Made by a program: the position numbers and the translations under genes. DNA of 64,000 nt from Bacillus sp. REN3 (GTDB lineage Bacteria; Bacillota; Bacilli; Bacillales; Cytobacillaceae), in NCBI RefSeq assembly GCF_017912555.1, contig NZ_JAERSD010000008.1:87846-151845 (forward strand), in the 5' to 3' direction. This document shows, piece after piece, positions 28,150 to 37,120 of the stretch (within the stretch, counting starts at the first letter, position 1; every line of letters starts with the position of its first letter). The notes beneath the pieces were generated by a model. It saw only the letters and a list, made by a program, of their open reading frames with translations, had not been told where the DNA came from and made no database searches.

Positions 28150-28296
28150 ATGAAGATATACATTCATGAAAAAGGCGTGGTACTGGCCGGGAAAGCATGG
28201 GAAATAAAGCAAAAATTAAAAGAGTATGGGAAACAGCATTGCTATGTGAAGGATTGGATCAAGCATCCTGCAAAGGCCGGAAGCCGTTCGGATTAG
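28150..28296 (+). CDS. mciZ: MciZ, mother-cell inhibitor of FtsZ
   Basis: This 48-residue micropeptide contains KGVVLAGKAWEIKQKLKEYG and YVKDWIKHP, a near match to the 40-residue MciZ of B. subtilis, which caps FtsZ filaments in the mother cell and stops Z-ring formation during sporulation. It lies next to nudF as expected. Relative to the B. subtilis peptide it has an 8-residue basic/serine tail (AKAGSRSD). A CATACATT -10 like that of sigma-E is at 28112-28119, with only a weak -35. GGGAG with GTGG precedes the ATG. Confidence 0.92.
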   Translation: MKIYIHEKGVVLAGKAWEIKQKLKEYGKQHCYVKDWIKHPAKAGSRSD

Positions 28297-28351
28297 TTGA
28301 ATGCACTCCGTGTTCTTCGTTAGAATGTAATCATCACGAAAGAACGGAGTG
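28297..28351 (+). promoter_or_regulatory. Promoter of yqkF with a long inverted repeat
   Basis: TTGAAT (28297-28302) and TAGAAT (28321-28326) are 18 bases apart. Inverted arms CACTCCGT (28304-28311) and ACGGAGTG (28344-28351), extended by TTCTTCGT against ACGAAAGAA, flank the -10 and start site. The right arm includes the ribosome site. As the left arm is in the spacer and not transcribed from this promoter, a DNA operator is more likely than an RNA hairpin. Confidence 0.5.
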
Positions 28352-28356
28352 ATGGA

Positions 28357-29280
28357 ATGCAAAAAAGGCAACTTGGCAGTTCCGATTTGTTCGTAAGCGA
28401 AATTGGGCTTGGCTGCATGTCACTTGGCACGAATGGAGCAAAGGCCGAAGCCATTATTGCCGCTGCGCTGGAAGAAGGCATCAACTATTTCGATACCGCA
28501 GACTTGTATGATTTCGGCACGAATGAAGAAATTGTCGGGCGCGCGCTCAAAAATGTCCGTGATCAAGTCGTGCTTGCGACAAAGGCTGGGAATCGCTGGA
28601 CGGATGCGAAAGACAGCTGGACCTGGGATCCTTCCAAGTCCCATATCAAGGAAGCTGTAAAAAAGAGCCTCAAAAGACTTGGCACAGACTATATCGACCT
28701 TTATCAGCTCCACGGCGGCACCATCGATGACCCGATTGATGAAACGATTGAAGCTTTCGAAGAGCTGAAAGCAGAAGGATTGATCAAGCACTATGGAATT
28801 TCCTCAATCCGCCCGAATGTCATCAGAGAATATGCCCAAAAATCGGATATTGTTTCCGTGATGATGCAATACAGCATCCTCGACCGCCGACCAGAAGAAG
28901 AAGCCTTGCCTTTGTTACGCGATAATCGTATCAGTGTTGTAACAAGAGGGACAGTCGCCAAAGGATTGCTCAGTGACCACATGCTGGATAAAGCCTCTGA
29001 AACTGTAAGGAAAAACGGCTATCTTGACTACACCTTCAAGGAACTCCAGGAAATTTTGCCAGCATTGAAGGAGAAACTGGCGTCTGATCGGTCTTTGGCA
29101 GAAGTCGCAATCCAGTACAACCTGGCGAGCCCTGCTGTAGCTTCCGTGGTAGCGGGCGCAAGCTCCCCTGCCCAAATCCGGGAAAATGCATTGGCTGCTA
29201 GCGGCCATCCGTTGTCTGCAGAAGAAATTGCCTTGATCCGATCGCTGACAAAATCAAGCCAGTATGATCAGCATAGATAA
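28357..29280 (+). CDS. yqkF: Aldo/keto reductase YqkF
   Basis: The 307-residue NAD(P)H-dependent oxidoreductase has the AKR fold signatures: GLGCMSLG near residue 17, the catalytic Asp and Tyr in FDTADLYDFGTNEE, the catalytic Lys in LATKAGNRW and the DLYQLHGGTID segment near residue 113. Gene position (after nudF and mciZ) fits YqkF. The natural substrate is unknown. Its ribosome site lies in an inverted repeat. Confidence 0.92.
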   Translation: MQKRQLGSSDLFVSEIGLGCMSLGTNGAKAEAIIAAALEEGINYFDTADLYDFGTNEEIVGRALKNVRDQVVLATKAGNRWTDAKDSWTWDPSKSHIKEAVKKSLKRLGTDYIDLYQLHGGTIDDPIDETIEAFEELKAEGLIKHYGISSIRPNVIREYAQKSDIVSVMMQYSILDRRPEEEALPLLRDNRISVVTRGTVAKGLLSDHMLDKASETVRKNGYLDYTFKELQEILPALKEKLASDRSLAEVAIQYNLASPAVASVVAGASSPAQIRENALAASGHPLSAEEIALIRSLTKSSQYDQHR

Positions 29281-29284
29281 AAAA

Positions 29285-29320
29285 GCCGCCTGGTGAACTT
29301 GTCCAGGCGGTCTTCTTGTT
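29285..29320 (+). terminator. Terminator of yqkF
   Basis: CCGCCTGG (29286-29293) and CCAGGCGG (29303-29310) form a stem with a 9-base loop, followed by a T-rich stretch, just after the yqkF stop. Confidence 0.88.
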
Positions 29321-29491
29321 TTAATTTATATCAGGTATTTAGAAATCACCATCACAAACCCTACCCTTTTCTTTAAAAGGCATCAGGACAGCTTTTCATC
29401 AAGGGCCTACCTATTAGGGCTGCAGCCGGCCTTGCCAAAATGCGCGATGTTTTAGCCAATTGCAGGGCGAATTCGTTCCCTCCTCAATTGC

Positions 29492-30226
29492 TCAAAGGAG
29501 CAAGAGCAATACCGTATAGGATGCCATCCCCGAGGCAAATGCCCAAAAGTTGCTCTCCTTTTCTTCCGGAAGTTCTTCTTTCATCACATTCAAAATGACG
29601 CCGCCTGCCAGCACGGCGAATAAAACAGCGATCACTCTTTCGTCAACATCGACTGACATGCCCACACCCCATCCAATCAAAATGGCTGCTGCCAGGGCCC
29701 ATCTGCCCAATCTGTCATAGACCTCCTTATGGGCACTACGCAAACTGTGGTCGCTTGTGAGGAAATGAAAAGCCAGCCCGAAAAAATAAAATAGCAGTTC
29801 GGTCATATCCTTCTTTCCACCGTGAAGGAGCAGATAACCAATCAGACTATTATAAAGGAAGAACACAGATAGATGAATCCAGAATACACCTATTGATGGC
29901 CGATTGTTTTGCGTTTCTTCCTGCTTCTTCTTTGAAGCCTTGACCATTCGATCCAAACCATAAAAAATGGCCAAGCCAAGCATGGCCACTATATAAGTAT
30001 GATTCTCGAAAAACACCAGTGCTTCTGAATGAATACTCTTATCCAGCACCTTATTATGCCGATTCAATTCGGGAAGCAGATGGATGAATACATAAGCAAC
30101 GGAAATCCCTCCTGCTGCAGAAAGCAGCCAGCTCCTCGGGGTCCTGTCCAAAAATGGAAGGTGCCTCGAGTATAAATGGATGGCGACAAAGCCTATGGCC
30201 AATATAAATGTAAACAACTGGAACAT
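29492..30226 (-). CDS. ZIP-like membrane protein
   Basis: The 244-residue protein has about seven hydrophobic segments. Two features resemble ZIP metal transporters: GGISVAYVFIHLLPEL near residue 39, and GGVILNVMKEELPEE near 212. The classical HxxxE metal motif of helix V is not clear (SDHSLRSAHKE instead), so metal transport is only a suggestion. ATG 30226 follows AAAGGAG. Transcribed alone, convergent with yqkF. Confidence 0.7.
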   Translation of the reverse strand: MFQLFTFILAIGFVAIHLYSRHLPFLDRTPRSWLLSAAGGISVAYVFIHLLPELNRHNKVLDKSIHSEALVFFENHTYIVAMLGLAIFYGLDRMVKASKKKQEETQNNRPSIGVFWIHLSVFFLYNSLIGYLLLHGGKKDMTELLFYFFGLAFHFLTSDHSLRSAHKEVYDRLGRWALAAAILIGWGVGMSVDVDERVIAVLFAVLAGGVILNVMKEELPEEKESNFWAFASGMASYTVLLLLL

Positions 30227-30289
30227 TGCCTTAACTCCTTTTTTGTTTCTTAACATATGCCCATTAAGAAACGGAGTAAAACATAAAGC

Positions 30290-30814
30290 TTACTCTGGCC
30301 GCCATTGTAACGCTTTTTGTTCGATTTCCTTTACAAGCGGAGACTTTTCATCCATATAGGACTCGATATCGTATACAAACTTTACCGCTGCCATTTCTTT
30401 CAACTTCGTATACCGCTCCGCATCATTGGGGTGATTTCTCAGGTAATCGCGGAAAACGAGATGCCGGTACACTTCCTTATTCCCCTTTTCATACGAATGC
30501 AAATGTACCTTCCTGACCCCGGCACCATCATTTTTTTGAAAATAGCGGCGTCCTTGAAGACCATTCTCTCCCTTCGCCTTATAACCGGCAGCCTCTAATT
30601 CCGGAGACGCCTTTTCTACTTGTTCAAGCCTGTCAGCGGCAAGAAGGATATCGATGATCGGCTTCGCGCTGAGACCTGGAACGGCTGTGCTGCCAATATG
30701 GTGGATCTCCACTTCAACCGGTTTGAAGATTGACTCTAGCAGCAACTTTTCCTTGATGAACAGGTCTGCCCATTCTGCCCTGTATTTCACTACATCGACC
30801 CGTCGCCGATTCAT
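30290..30814 (-). CDS. GrpB family protein (nucleotidyltransferase fold)
   Basis: The 174-residue protein has the UPF0157/GrpB pattern: IHHIGSTAVPGLSAKPIIDIL near residues 38-58 with the two metal aspartate positions, GRRYFQK, and FRDYLRNHPNDAERY near 125. The family belongs to the polymerase-beta-like nucleotidyltransferase superfamily; its substrate is unknown. The ATG overlaps the yqkE stop as ATGA, so the two are coupled. Confidence 0.88.
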   Translation of the reverse strand: MNRRRVDVVKYRAEWADLFIKEKLLLESIFKPVEVEIHHIGSTAVPGLSAKPIIDILLAADRLEQVEKASPELEAAGYKAKGENGLQGRRYFQKNDGAGVRKVHLHSYEKGNKEVYRHLVFRDYLRNHPNDAERYTKLKEMAAVKFVYDIESYMDEKSPLVKEIEQKALQWRPE

Positions 30815-31059
30815 TTGAAATTTTTCCAATCCATGTCGCTTTCTGAAAGCAATTCTTCGAATGATTTGTTCTTCTCCCTCAGACGGGCCGCTTCCTTTTT
30901 CCGCAGCGCTTCCTCCTGCTGTTTCTTCTCTTCCTCCTCCTCTAGCTGCTGCTTTTGCGCCTTAAGCTTCTCCATGACATCCTGATTCAGGAGGTCTCCA
31001 AGTGTCGCTGGCTTTTCCTGCTTTTTTGCAGGCTCCTTGCGGTGATGCTTTTTCTTCAT
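30811..31059 (-). CDS. yqkE: YqkE family protein (DUF3886)
   Basis: The 82-residue protein is highly charged and helical: basic head MKKKHHRKEP, a long Glu/Gln/Lys coiled-coil stretch (KLKAQKQQLEEEEEKK) and an acidic tail ending SDMDWKNFK. This is the YqkE pattern. No function is known. It is first of a two-gene unit with the GrpB gene. Confidence 0.88.
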   Translation of the reverse strand: MKKKHHRKEPAKKQEKPATLGDLLNQDVMEKLKAQKQQLEEEEEKKQQEEALRKKEAARLREKNKSFEELLSESDMDWKNFK

Positions 31060-31528
31060 TATCGATCCCTCTGCTTTTTGTTATTGGCCATATTAAATTT
31101 GACTGTTCATTTCCGCTCAAACCAATAGCTAATCAAAAACCGTACTGCTCTTTAACATAGCCTTGTTTGTATAAAAGATTATACTCTGTCTTTTCCAAAA
31201 ATGCAGTTATCATTCATTGACTCGAAAAATTCTCAGATTGCCTCGCAGGATACGCATTCCGCTTGGCGGGTGTCGGGCTCGCGCCTGCTAGGCATCCCCT
31301 CTCCCGCTGTACATTGGGGATTAGCTTCTTTGCGTCCGGCCTGCACGAAGGAAATGGGGCAGCATTTCAAAGAGTTCCGCTGCAATCAGCAAATCTGTAC
31401 TGCTTATTGAATTAAAGAAATCATTTATGCTCAAAAGCAAGAGTGAACCAGGGTCAGCGGGATTCCTAAAGGCTGTCTCATCCTATGCGGCATCCCTTCC
31501 TCAACAGTTGCAGCATCGCCAAAAATGA
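31060..31528. other. Gene-poor gap with a GC-rich repeat-like segment
   Basis: No supported gene lies here. Bases 31238-31310 are GC-rich with short internal complementarity (GCATTCCGC, GGCGGG, CTCGCGCC, CTCCCGC), reminiscent of degenerate intergenic repeat copies found in many Bacillus chromosomes. A 69-codon plus frame across it lacks a ribosome site. Confidence 0.35.
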
Positions 31529-31565
31529 AAACAGGAACCCCCTAGTGGAAGAGGGATTCCTGTTT
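31529..31565 (-). terminator. Terminator after scoB
   Basis: AACAGGAA arms (31529-31536 and 31558-31565) with inner CCC/GGG pairs form a hairpin right after scoB, with T-rich sequence on the minus strand. Confidence 0.85.
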
Positions 31566-31568
31566 CAA

Positions 31569-32237
31569 TCAATAGGCGTCCATTTTGACCGAATCATCAA
31601 CCAGGAGCTCCGGCTCTGTTGACTTGATGACATCCTCAGCGGTATAGCCGGATGCCACTTCGACAAGCTTCAGTCCTGCAGGGGTCACATCGATTACTGC
31701 CATATCAGTGATGATCCTGTTGACTACTTCTTTTCCTGTCAGCGGCAGGCTGCAATTTTTCAAAATCTTCGGCTCCCCATTCTTGTTGACATGCTCCATG
31801 ATGACAATGATTTTCCTGGCACCATGCACCAGGTCCATCGCCCCGCCCATCCCTTTGATCATTTTTCCAGGGATCATCCAGTTTGCCAGGTCTCCTGTTT
31901 CCGATACTTCCATGCCGCCGAGGATAGCGATGTTAACATGTCCGCCGCGGATCATCGCGAATGACTCCGCTGAATCGAAATAGGCAGCGCCAGGAATCGC
32001 CGTGACAGTTTCTTTTCCTGCATTGATCAAATCGGGATCGACACGGTCTTCGGCCGGGTATGGGCCAATTCCTAAAAGGCCATTCTCTGATTGGAGGACG
32101 ACCTGCTTGTCATTGGAAATGAAGTTGGCAACAAGTGTCGGCATCCCGATCCCCAAATTCACATAAAAGCCGTCCTCGATTTCTTTCTCAGCCCGGCGCG
32201 CGATTTTCTCCCTGACATTTGCTTTGTTCTTTATCAT
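31569..32237 (-). CDS. scoB: 3-oxoacid (succinyl-CoA:acetoacetate) CoA-transferase subunit B
   Basis: The 222-residue class I CoA-transferase beta subunit has the catalytic glutamate in [12 protein letters not shown] near residue 51 and the [14 protein letters not shown] segment near 97. With ScoA it moves CoA from succinyl-CoA (or acetyl-CoA) to acetoacetate. It lies 29 bases after scoA. The closely related butyrate-acetoacetate (AtoAD) specificity cannot be excluded by sequence alone. Confidence 0.92.
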   Translation of the reverse strand: MIKNKANVREKIARRAEKEIEDGFYVNLGIGMPTLVANFISNDKQVVLQSENGLLGIGPYPAEDRVDPDLINAGKETVTAIPGAAYFDSAESFAMIRGGHVNIAILGGMEVSETGDLANWMIPGKMIKGMGGAMDLVHGARKIIVIMEHVNKNGEPKILKNCSLPLTGKEVVNRIITDMAVIDVTPAGLKLVEVASGYTAEDVIKSTEPELLVDDSVKMDAY

Positions 32238-32266
32238 CTGCCTTCTCCTTTCATAGTCAGCTAAAG

Positions 32267-32956
32267 TTAACTGCTCACAGTCAGCCTTTCAATCCTCTTT
32301 TCCTGGGTGCCCTGGATAATTGACTGGACATAAATGCTCGGAGTATGGATTGTGTTTGGGTCCAGTTCACCAATCTCATAGATAGTTTCAATCTCCGCAA
32401 TCGTCACCCTTCCAGCTGCCGCAATCATCGGGTTGAAATTCCTCGCGGTTTTGCGGTAGACAAGATTTCCCATCCTGTCACCTTTCCATGCTCTTACAAG
32501 GCTGAAGTCTGCGGTCAGCGCTTCTTCCAGGAGGTATTCCTTGCCGTTGAACATCCTTGTTTCCTTTCCTTCGGCAATCGGAGTCCCTACTCCTGCCGGT
32601 GTATAAAAGGCAGGAATCCCCGCTCCGCCTGCCCTGATTTTTTCTGCAAGTGTACCCTGGGGCAAGAGCTCGACTTCAATTTCCCCTGACAATACTTGTC
32701 TTTCAAACTCCTTGTTTTCTCCAACATAGGAGCCAACCATTTTTTTTATCTGTTTGTTCTTTAGCAACAGTCCAAGGCCCCAGTCATCGACACCGCAGTT
32801 ATTCGAAATGACGGTAAGATCCTTCACCCCTTTTTCCACGAGCGCTAGGATTGTATTTTCGGGAATCCCGCACAGACCGAATCCGCCAACCATCAAGGTC
32901 GCGCCATCATGGATATCCGCTACTGCTTCTTGAAAAGAAGTACATACTTTTTTCAT
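32267..32956 (-). CDS. scoA: 3-oxoacid CoA-transferase subunit A
   Basis: The 229-residue alpha subunit has the family motif [15 protein letters not shown] near residue 22, the [14 protein letters not shown] segment, and [19 protein letters not shown] near 148. It pairs with scoB. Upstream is the thiolase gene, so the operon turns acetoacetate into two acetyl-CoA. Confidence 0.92.
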   Translation of the reverse strand: MKKVCTSFQEAVADIHDGATLMVGGFGLCGIPENTILALVEKGVKDLTVISNNCGVDDWGLGLLLKNKQIKKMVGSYVGENKEFERQVLSGEIEVELLPQGTLAEKIRAGGAGIPAFYTPAGVGTPIAEGKETRMFNGKEYLLEEALTADFSLVRAWKGDRMGNLVYRKTARNFNPMIAAAGRVTIAEIETIYEIGELDPNTIHTPSIYVQSIIQGTQEKRIERLTVSS

Positions 32957-32989
32957 CGCTGCTCCTCCAGTTTTTAAATTGTCAGCTTC

Positions 32990-34177
32990 TTAAGCAAGTT
33001 CTACCACAGTCGCTACGCCCTGGCCGCCGCCGATACAAAGAGTGGCAAGCCCTTTTTTGGCGTTTCTCCGTTTCATTTCATGGATGAGGGTCACAAGGAT
33101 CCTTGCCCCGCTGGCTCCAATTGGATGGCCGAGAGCAATCGCCCCGCCATTGACGTTCAATATCTCTTTATTGAAATGAAGCTCCCGGTCGACTGCCAGT
33201 GACTGGGCGGCAAATGCCTCGTTCGCCTCGATCAGCTCCATGTCTTCGAGGGTCATCCCAGACTTTTCTAGTGCTTTTTTGACTGCTGGGACCGGACCGA
33301 TTCCCATGATGCTCGGATCGACACCCGCGCTTGCGTTTGCCTTGATGACGACAAGCGGATTCAATCCCAGCTCCTCGGCCTTATCCTTGCTCATGACGAC
33401 AAGAGCGGCTGCTCCATCATTGATTCCGGAAGCATTCCCGGCTGTGACGCTTCCGTCCCTCTTGAATGCGGGACGCAGGCCTCCAAGTTTTTCCGCTGTT
33501 GTCCCTTTCTTCGGATATTCATCTGAATCAAAGATGATTGGATCCCCTTTGCGCTGCGGAATCTCAATTGGAACAATTTCATCCTTGAATCTGCCTTCCT
33601 TGATTGCTTTCGCTGCCTTTTCCTGGCTTGCAGCCGCAAATTCGTCCTGTTCCGTCCGGCTAATTTCATACTTTGAGCAGAGATTCTCCGCTGTTACTCC
33701 CATATGGTAATCATTGAATGCGCACCAAAGACCATCCGAAATCATGCTGTCCAGCAGCTTCTGGTCCCCCATCTTGAAGCCATTGCGCGCATTTTTCAAT
33801 AAATAAGGCGCCTGGCTCATGTTTTCCATGCCGCCTGCGACGACAATTTCTGCATCCCCTGCAATGATGGCCTGGGCAGCCAAGTGGACCGCCTTCAGTC
33901 CTGATCCGCATACTTTGTTGATCGTCATCGAGGAAGCGCTTTCAGGGAGCCCCGCCTTGATCGCTGCCTGACGTGCGGGATTTTGTCCAAGCCCCGCCTG
34001 CAGGACATTTCCCATGATCACTTCATCCACTTGTTCAGGCTTCACTCCAGCCTGTTTAATAGCTTCCTTGATGACCGTTGCTCCCAGCTCTTGCGCGGGA
34101 ATATCTTTCAGGCTTCCATTGAAGCTTCCAATGGCTGTCCTTACAGCCGCAACGATTACCGCTTCGCTTTTCCCCAA
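32990..34177 (-). CDS. Acetyl-CoA acetyltransferase (thiolase)
   Basis: The 395-residue thiolase II has the acylated cysteine in [14 protein letters not shown] near residue 88, the [24 protein letters not shown] histidine motif (seen as [14 protein letters not shown]) and the C-terminal catalytic cysteine in CIGGGQG. It cleaves acetoacetyl-CoA. I use a TTG start at 34177 (MGKSEAVIV) with AAGGGTGA upstream; the longer frame to 34231 adds residues not typical of the family. Divergent from HMG-CoA lyase. Confidence 0.93.
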   Translation of the reverse strand: MGKSEAVIVAAVRTAIGSFNGSLKDIPAQELGATVIKEAIKQAGVKPEQVDEVIMGNVLQAGLGQNPARQAAIKAGLPESASSMTINKVCGSGLKAVHLAAQAIIAGDAEIVVAGGMENMSQAPYLLKNARNGFKMGDQKLLDSMISDGLWCAFNDYHMGVTAENLCSKYEISRTEQDEFAAASQEKAAKAIKEGRFKDEIVPIEIPQRKGDPIIFDSDEYPKKGTTAEKLGGLRPAFKRDGSVTAGNASGINDGAAALVVMSKDKAEELGLNPLVVIKANASAGVDPSIMGIGPVPAVKKALEKSGMTLEDMELIEANEAFAAQSLAVDRELHFNKEILNVNGGAIALGHPIGASGARILVTLIHEMKRRNAKKGLATLCIGGGQGVATVVELA

Positions 34178-34327
34178 ATCACTCACCCTTTCTCTTGGTC
34201 TTGCACTGATATTTACTTCGATTGCTTTCAATCAAATCCCTTTTATTTTATCAAAATTTTTATTATTCTTGCATTTTTAAAAATATTCTATTTACAATGG
34301 AAATATGTGACGAGAGGAGGATCTTTC

Positions 34328-35227
34328 ATGCTGCAGCTTCCTGGAAAGGTTGAAATTATCGAGGTTGGCCCGCGCGACGGGCTGCAAAATGATAAAAGCT
34401 TTGTCCCTACTGATGTAAAAATAGCATTCATCAATGCTTTGAAAAAGGCTGGCCTGAAGGAGATGGAACTCACTTCATTCGTATCTCCGAAATGGGTGCC
34501 GCAAATGGGCGACGCGCCGGAAATCGTCGCTGAATGCCTTGACAGCGTGACAAGGAATATCGTTCTTGTTCCGAACAGAAAAGGAATAGAACGGGTTTAT
34601 TCGACCGATTGCAAAGCAGTGGCCGTGTTTGTGGGCGTCAGTGACACATTCAACAAAAAAAACATCAATAAAACGACAGCCGAAAGCCTTGCCGAAGTGC
34701 TGCCACTGGTCACTGAGCTCAAGGAAAAAGACTACTTTGTCCGCGCCTGCATCTCGACTGCTTTCTATTGTCCGTATGAAGGTAAAATCGAAGAGGATGC
34801 CGTGCTTTCCCTCTGCAAGCAATTTGCCGATGCCGGTGTCGATGAACTGAGTGTCGCCGATACGATTGGGATGGCTGCTCCGAATGAGTCTTATTCGCTG
34901 TTCTCCAAATTTAAAACAGCATTCCCGAATCTTCTGCTGACCGCCCATTTCCATGATACGAGAAAGCTGGCGCTTGCCAATATCCTTGCCGCTCTCCAGG
35001 CGGGCATCTCTCGTTTTGATACATCTGCCGGCGGGCTGGGCGGCTGCCCGTTCGCGCCAGGCGCTTCCGGGAATGCCGCTACTGAAGAGGTTGTCTATAT
35101 GCTGCACAGGATGGGCATCGAAACAGGAATCGACCTGGATAAGCTTGTCCAGGCAATAGAAATCATCAAGCCGCATGTATCAGGGCCCATCGATAGCACT
35201 TATTTCCGGTTGAATTCGCTAGCCTAG
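34328..35227 (+). CDS. Hydroxymethylglutaryl-CoA lyase
   Basis: The 299-residue TIM-barrel enzyme splits 3-hydroxy-3-methylglutaryl-CoA into acetoacetate and acetyl-CoA, the last step of leucine breakdown. Seen: EVGPRDGLQN near residue 11 (metal and catalytic Arg/Asp), the TAHFHDTRKLALANI metal-binding HxH segment near 203 and the GLGGCPFAPGASGN cysteine loop near 235. GAGGAGG precedes the ATG at 34328. It is divergent from the thiolase-scoAB operon that consumes its product (YngG/MvaB type). Confidence 0.94.
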   Translation: MLQLPGKVEIIEVGPRDGLQNDKSFVPTDVKIAFINALKKAGLKEMELTSFVSPKWVPQMGDAPEIVAECLDSVTRNIVLVPNRKGIERVYSTDCKAVAVFVGVSDTFNKKNINKTTAESLAEVLPLVTELKEKDYFVRACISTAFYCPYEGKIEEDAVLSLCKQFADAGVDELSVADTIGMAAPNESYSLFSKFKTAFPNLLLTAHFHDTRKLALANILAALQAGISRFDTSAGGLGGCPFAPGASGNAATEEVVYMLHRMGIETGIDLDKLVQAIEIIKPHVSGPIDSTYFRLNSLA

Positions 35228-35303
35228 TTCGATGCATAAACGACCGCTCTTCCATACATCTTATAGGTGAAGACATCTTCAGGAAGGGAGCGGAACAGAC
35301 ACT

Positions 35304-35435
35304 ATGAGCCAAAAGCGTGACAAAGGAAACAGCCAGCAGGGCAAGCCGGATGCTGACAATATCAAACAAACAATCGCCGCTGAAGACCTGGAAAAAGCGG
35401 TCCGGCCGACAAAACGGCAGAATACACCGCAATAG
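35304..35435 (+). CDS. Small hydrophilic protein of unknown function (43 aa)
   Basis: The frame MSQKRDKGNSQQGKPDADN to RQNTPQ is very polar with no hydrophobic core. Upstream GGGAG is 12 bases away, a weak spacing. It is followed 7 bases later by a strong terminator, which supports it being the last gene of the HMG-CoA lyase transcript. Small, charged, disordered-like proteins of this sort are common in Bacillaceae; I do not recognise this one. Confidence 0.5.
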   Translation: MSQKRDKGNSQQGKPDADNIKQTIAAEDLEKAVRPTKRQNTPQ

Positions 35436-35442
35436 CAACCCA

Positions 35443-35465
35443 AAAGGCCGCAATTTCGCGGCCTT
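35443..35465 (+). terminator. Terminator after the HMG-CoA lyase unit
   Basis: AAAGGCCGC and GCGGCCTTT (35443-35465) form a 9-bp stem with a short AATTTC-type loop, followed by T-rich sequence. Confidence 0.88.
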
Positions 35466-35513
35466 TCTATGTTTTATGGTAAAATAAAGAAAAATGCATT
35501 CGGAGGGTTTAGA

Positions 35514-36449
35514 TTGAGAAAGGTGTTCCGCTTCCTGCTTTCGTTTTTGTTCGTATTGGCCTCTCTCGGGGTTTATCTTTCGAACAGGGTGATGTTTTTG
35601 AAAAAGAAGGATGATGAGGAAATCTTCATCCGTGAAAAAGAGGCTGGCCATCTCCATCCCGATGATTACGATGCTCTGCCAAAGCGGGAAGTCACAATCC
35701 AGTCTTCCTTTGGTTATCCGCTGAAGGCAGTGCTCGTTGAACCGCATGATTCCAACAGGTACATTATCATTGCCCATGGAGTGACCCAAAACAAAACAAA
35801 TTCAGTCAAATATATGAACCTGTTCCTTAATAGGGGTTTCAATGCAGTCATTTATGATCACCGCCGCCACGGAGAATCAGGCGGGAAGACGACCAGCTAT
35901 GGTTTTTATGAAAAATTCGACCTGAAATCGGTCGTCGACTGGCTGAAAGCAGAAAAAGGACGTGATATTTTCCTTGGGATCCATGGGGAGTCAATGGGGG
36001 CGGCGACCTTGCTCCTGTATGCAGGGATGCTTGAGGACGGAGCGGATTTCTATGTTGCCGATTGCCCGTTTTCCGACTTCAGCGAGCAGCTAGCCTACCG
36101 GATCAAGGAAGAGGTCAAAGTGCCTCCCCGGCTCCTGCTGCCGGTCGCCAGCTTGTTCCTGCGCATCCGGGATAAATATTCGCTCCGCGATGTGTCGCCA
36201 ATCACTGTTATAGAAAACATCAAGAATCCTGTCCTGTTCATTCACAGCCGCAAGGACGATTTCATTTTGCCCTCGATGACAGAAGCATTGTTCGAGCAAA
36301 AGAAAGGACCAAAGAAACTGTTCATGGCCGAAAACGGCCTTCACGCCCAATCTTACAGTGAAAATCGCGAGGAATATGAAAAGGTGCTGGATGAGTTCCT
36401 TAAGGAATATGTTTTCACGAGGAATGGCGTGGCTGAGCCTGTTTCATGA
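35514..36449 (+). CDS. yqkD: Alpha/beta hydrolase YqkD
   Basis: The 311-residue protein has an N-terminal signal anchor (LLSFLFVLASLGVYL) and an alpha/beta-hydrolase domain. The nucleophile is in IHGESMGAA near residue 177, the acid in HSRKDDFI near 258 and the histidine in ENGLHAQSY near 286. Stretches such as YDHRRHGESGGKTTSYGFYE match YqkD of B. subtilis almost exactly. TTG start at 35514 follows GGAGG. The substrate is unknown. In B. subtilis yqkD is next to yqkE; here the ketone-body cluster lies between. Confidence 0.9.
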   Translation: MRKVFRFLLSFLFVLASLGVYLSNRVMFLKKKDDEEIFIREKEAGHLHPDDYDALPKREVTIQSSFGYPLKAVLVEPHDSNRYIIIAHGVTQNKTNSVKYMNLFLNRGFNAVIYDHRRHGESGGKTTSYGFYEKFDLKSVVDWLKAEKGRDIFLGIHGESMGAATLLLYAGMLEDGADFYVADCPFSDFSEQLAYRIKEEVKVPPRLLLPVASLFLRIRDKYSLRDVSPITVIENIKNPVLFIHSRKDDFILPSMTEALFEQKKGPKKLFMAENGLHAQSYSENREEYEKVLDEFLKEYVFTRNGVAEPVS

Positions 36450-36490
36450 CGCAAACAGGGGCAAGCCCAGTCGGGCCGCCCCTGTCCCTG

Positions 36491-37036
36491 TCATTGCTTT
36501 TTACCCTGGCGGTTAAGTTCCTTTCCATCCGCGCCAAGAGCCCTGACTTGTTTATAATCCCCTATTGCATAATAATAGCGGTCTTTTCCTTTCTGGATGA
36601 TTTCAATTTTCTTGAATTTCCCGTCAGTGCCTGCTGCTTCAATTGTTTTGACGCCAGGGTTGGCAATTTTCCCAAAAATCACGGGAATCCTCTCTTCCAG
36701 TTTGCCGTTCTTGCGATAAATATGGAAAGCATCGGCATATAAAATCATGAAATCATTTTCATAATAAGTCCAGTGGTTGTGCCCCGCGTTTTCCCAGCCA
36801 TCCTTTTTCCCGCCTTTGATATAGGCAACGGCCAGCGCTTCGAATTGCTTTCTGCCATCCTTTTGCTCAGTTGTGTAAAAGACGACCCAGCCGTCCTTCG
36901 TTTTTTCCTTGTGTATGATCTGTTTGATATTGAACGGTATGTCTTTCCGGATTGCTTCCTCTACTGTCTCATACTTGCAGCCAGCGAGCAGAAGCATGCA
37001 CATGATGAACATGGCTGCCCTCCGCATCTTCCCCAT
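36491..37036 (-). CDS. Putative lipoprotein of unknown function
   Basis: The 181-residue protein starts with a lipoprotein signal (MGKMRRAAMF, hydrophobic core, lipobox LLAGC with Cys near residue 20). The mature part is basic and beta-rich with no recognised domain (for example YYENDFMILYADAFHIYRK). AGGAGG precedes ATG 37036. Transcribed alone, convergent with yqkD. It should sit on the outer face of the membrane. Confidence 0.75.
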   Translation of the reverse strand: MGKMRRAAMFIMCMLLLAGCKYETVEEAIRKDIPFNIKQIIHKEKTKDGWVVFYTTEQKDGRKQFEALAVAYIKGGKKDGWENAGHNHWTYYENDFMILYADAFHIYRKNGKLEERIPVIFGKIANPGVKTIEAAGTDGKFKKIEIIQKGKDRYYYAIGDYKQVRALGADGKELNRQGKKQ

Positions 37037-37120
37037 AACTCTCCTCCTGCCCATTTGCAAACCAATTCTATGGATATCGATTCCTATTTTTATTTAATCC
37101 ATTTTTTAAATTATTGTAAA

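Noticed and set aside
29396..29491. Possible small gene after the ZIP-like gene, with GAGGAGG upstream
   Set aside because: The frame (FALQLAKTSRILARP..) has no start codon at the proper distance from the site.
31201..31410. 69-codon plus-strand frame in the yqkE-scoB gap
   Set aside because: No ribosome site, unusual composition, lies in a GC-rich repeat-like segment.
34178..34231. Longer thiolase N-terminus starting at 34231
   Set aside because: The 18 extra residues are not thiolase-like and the TTG at 34177 has a better ribosome site and family-typical start.
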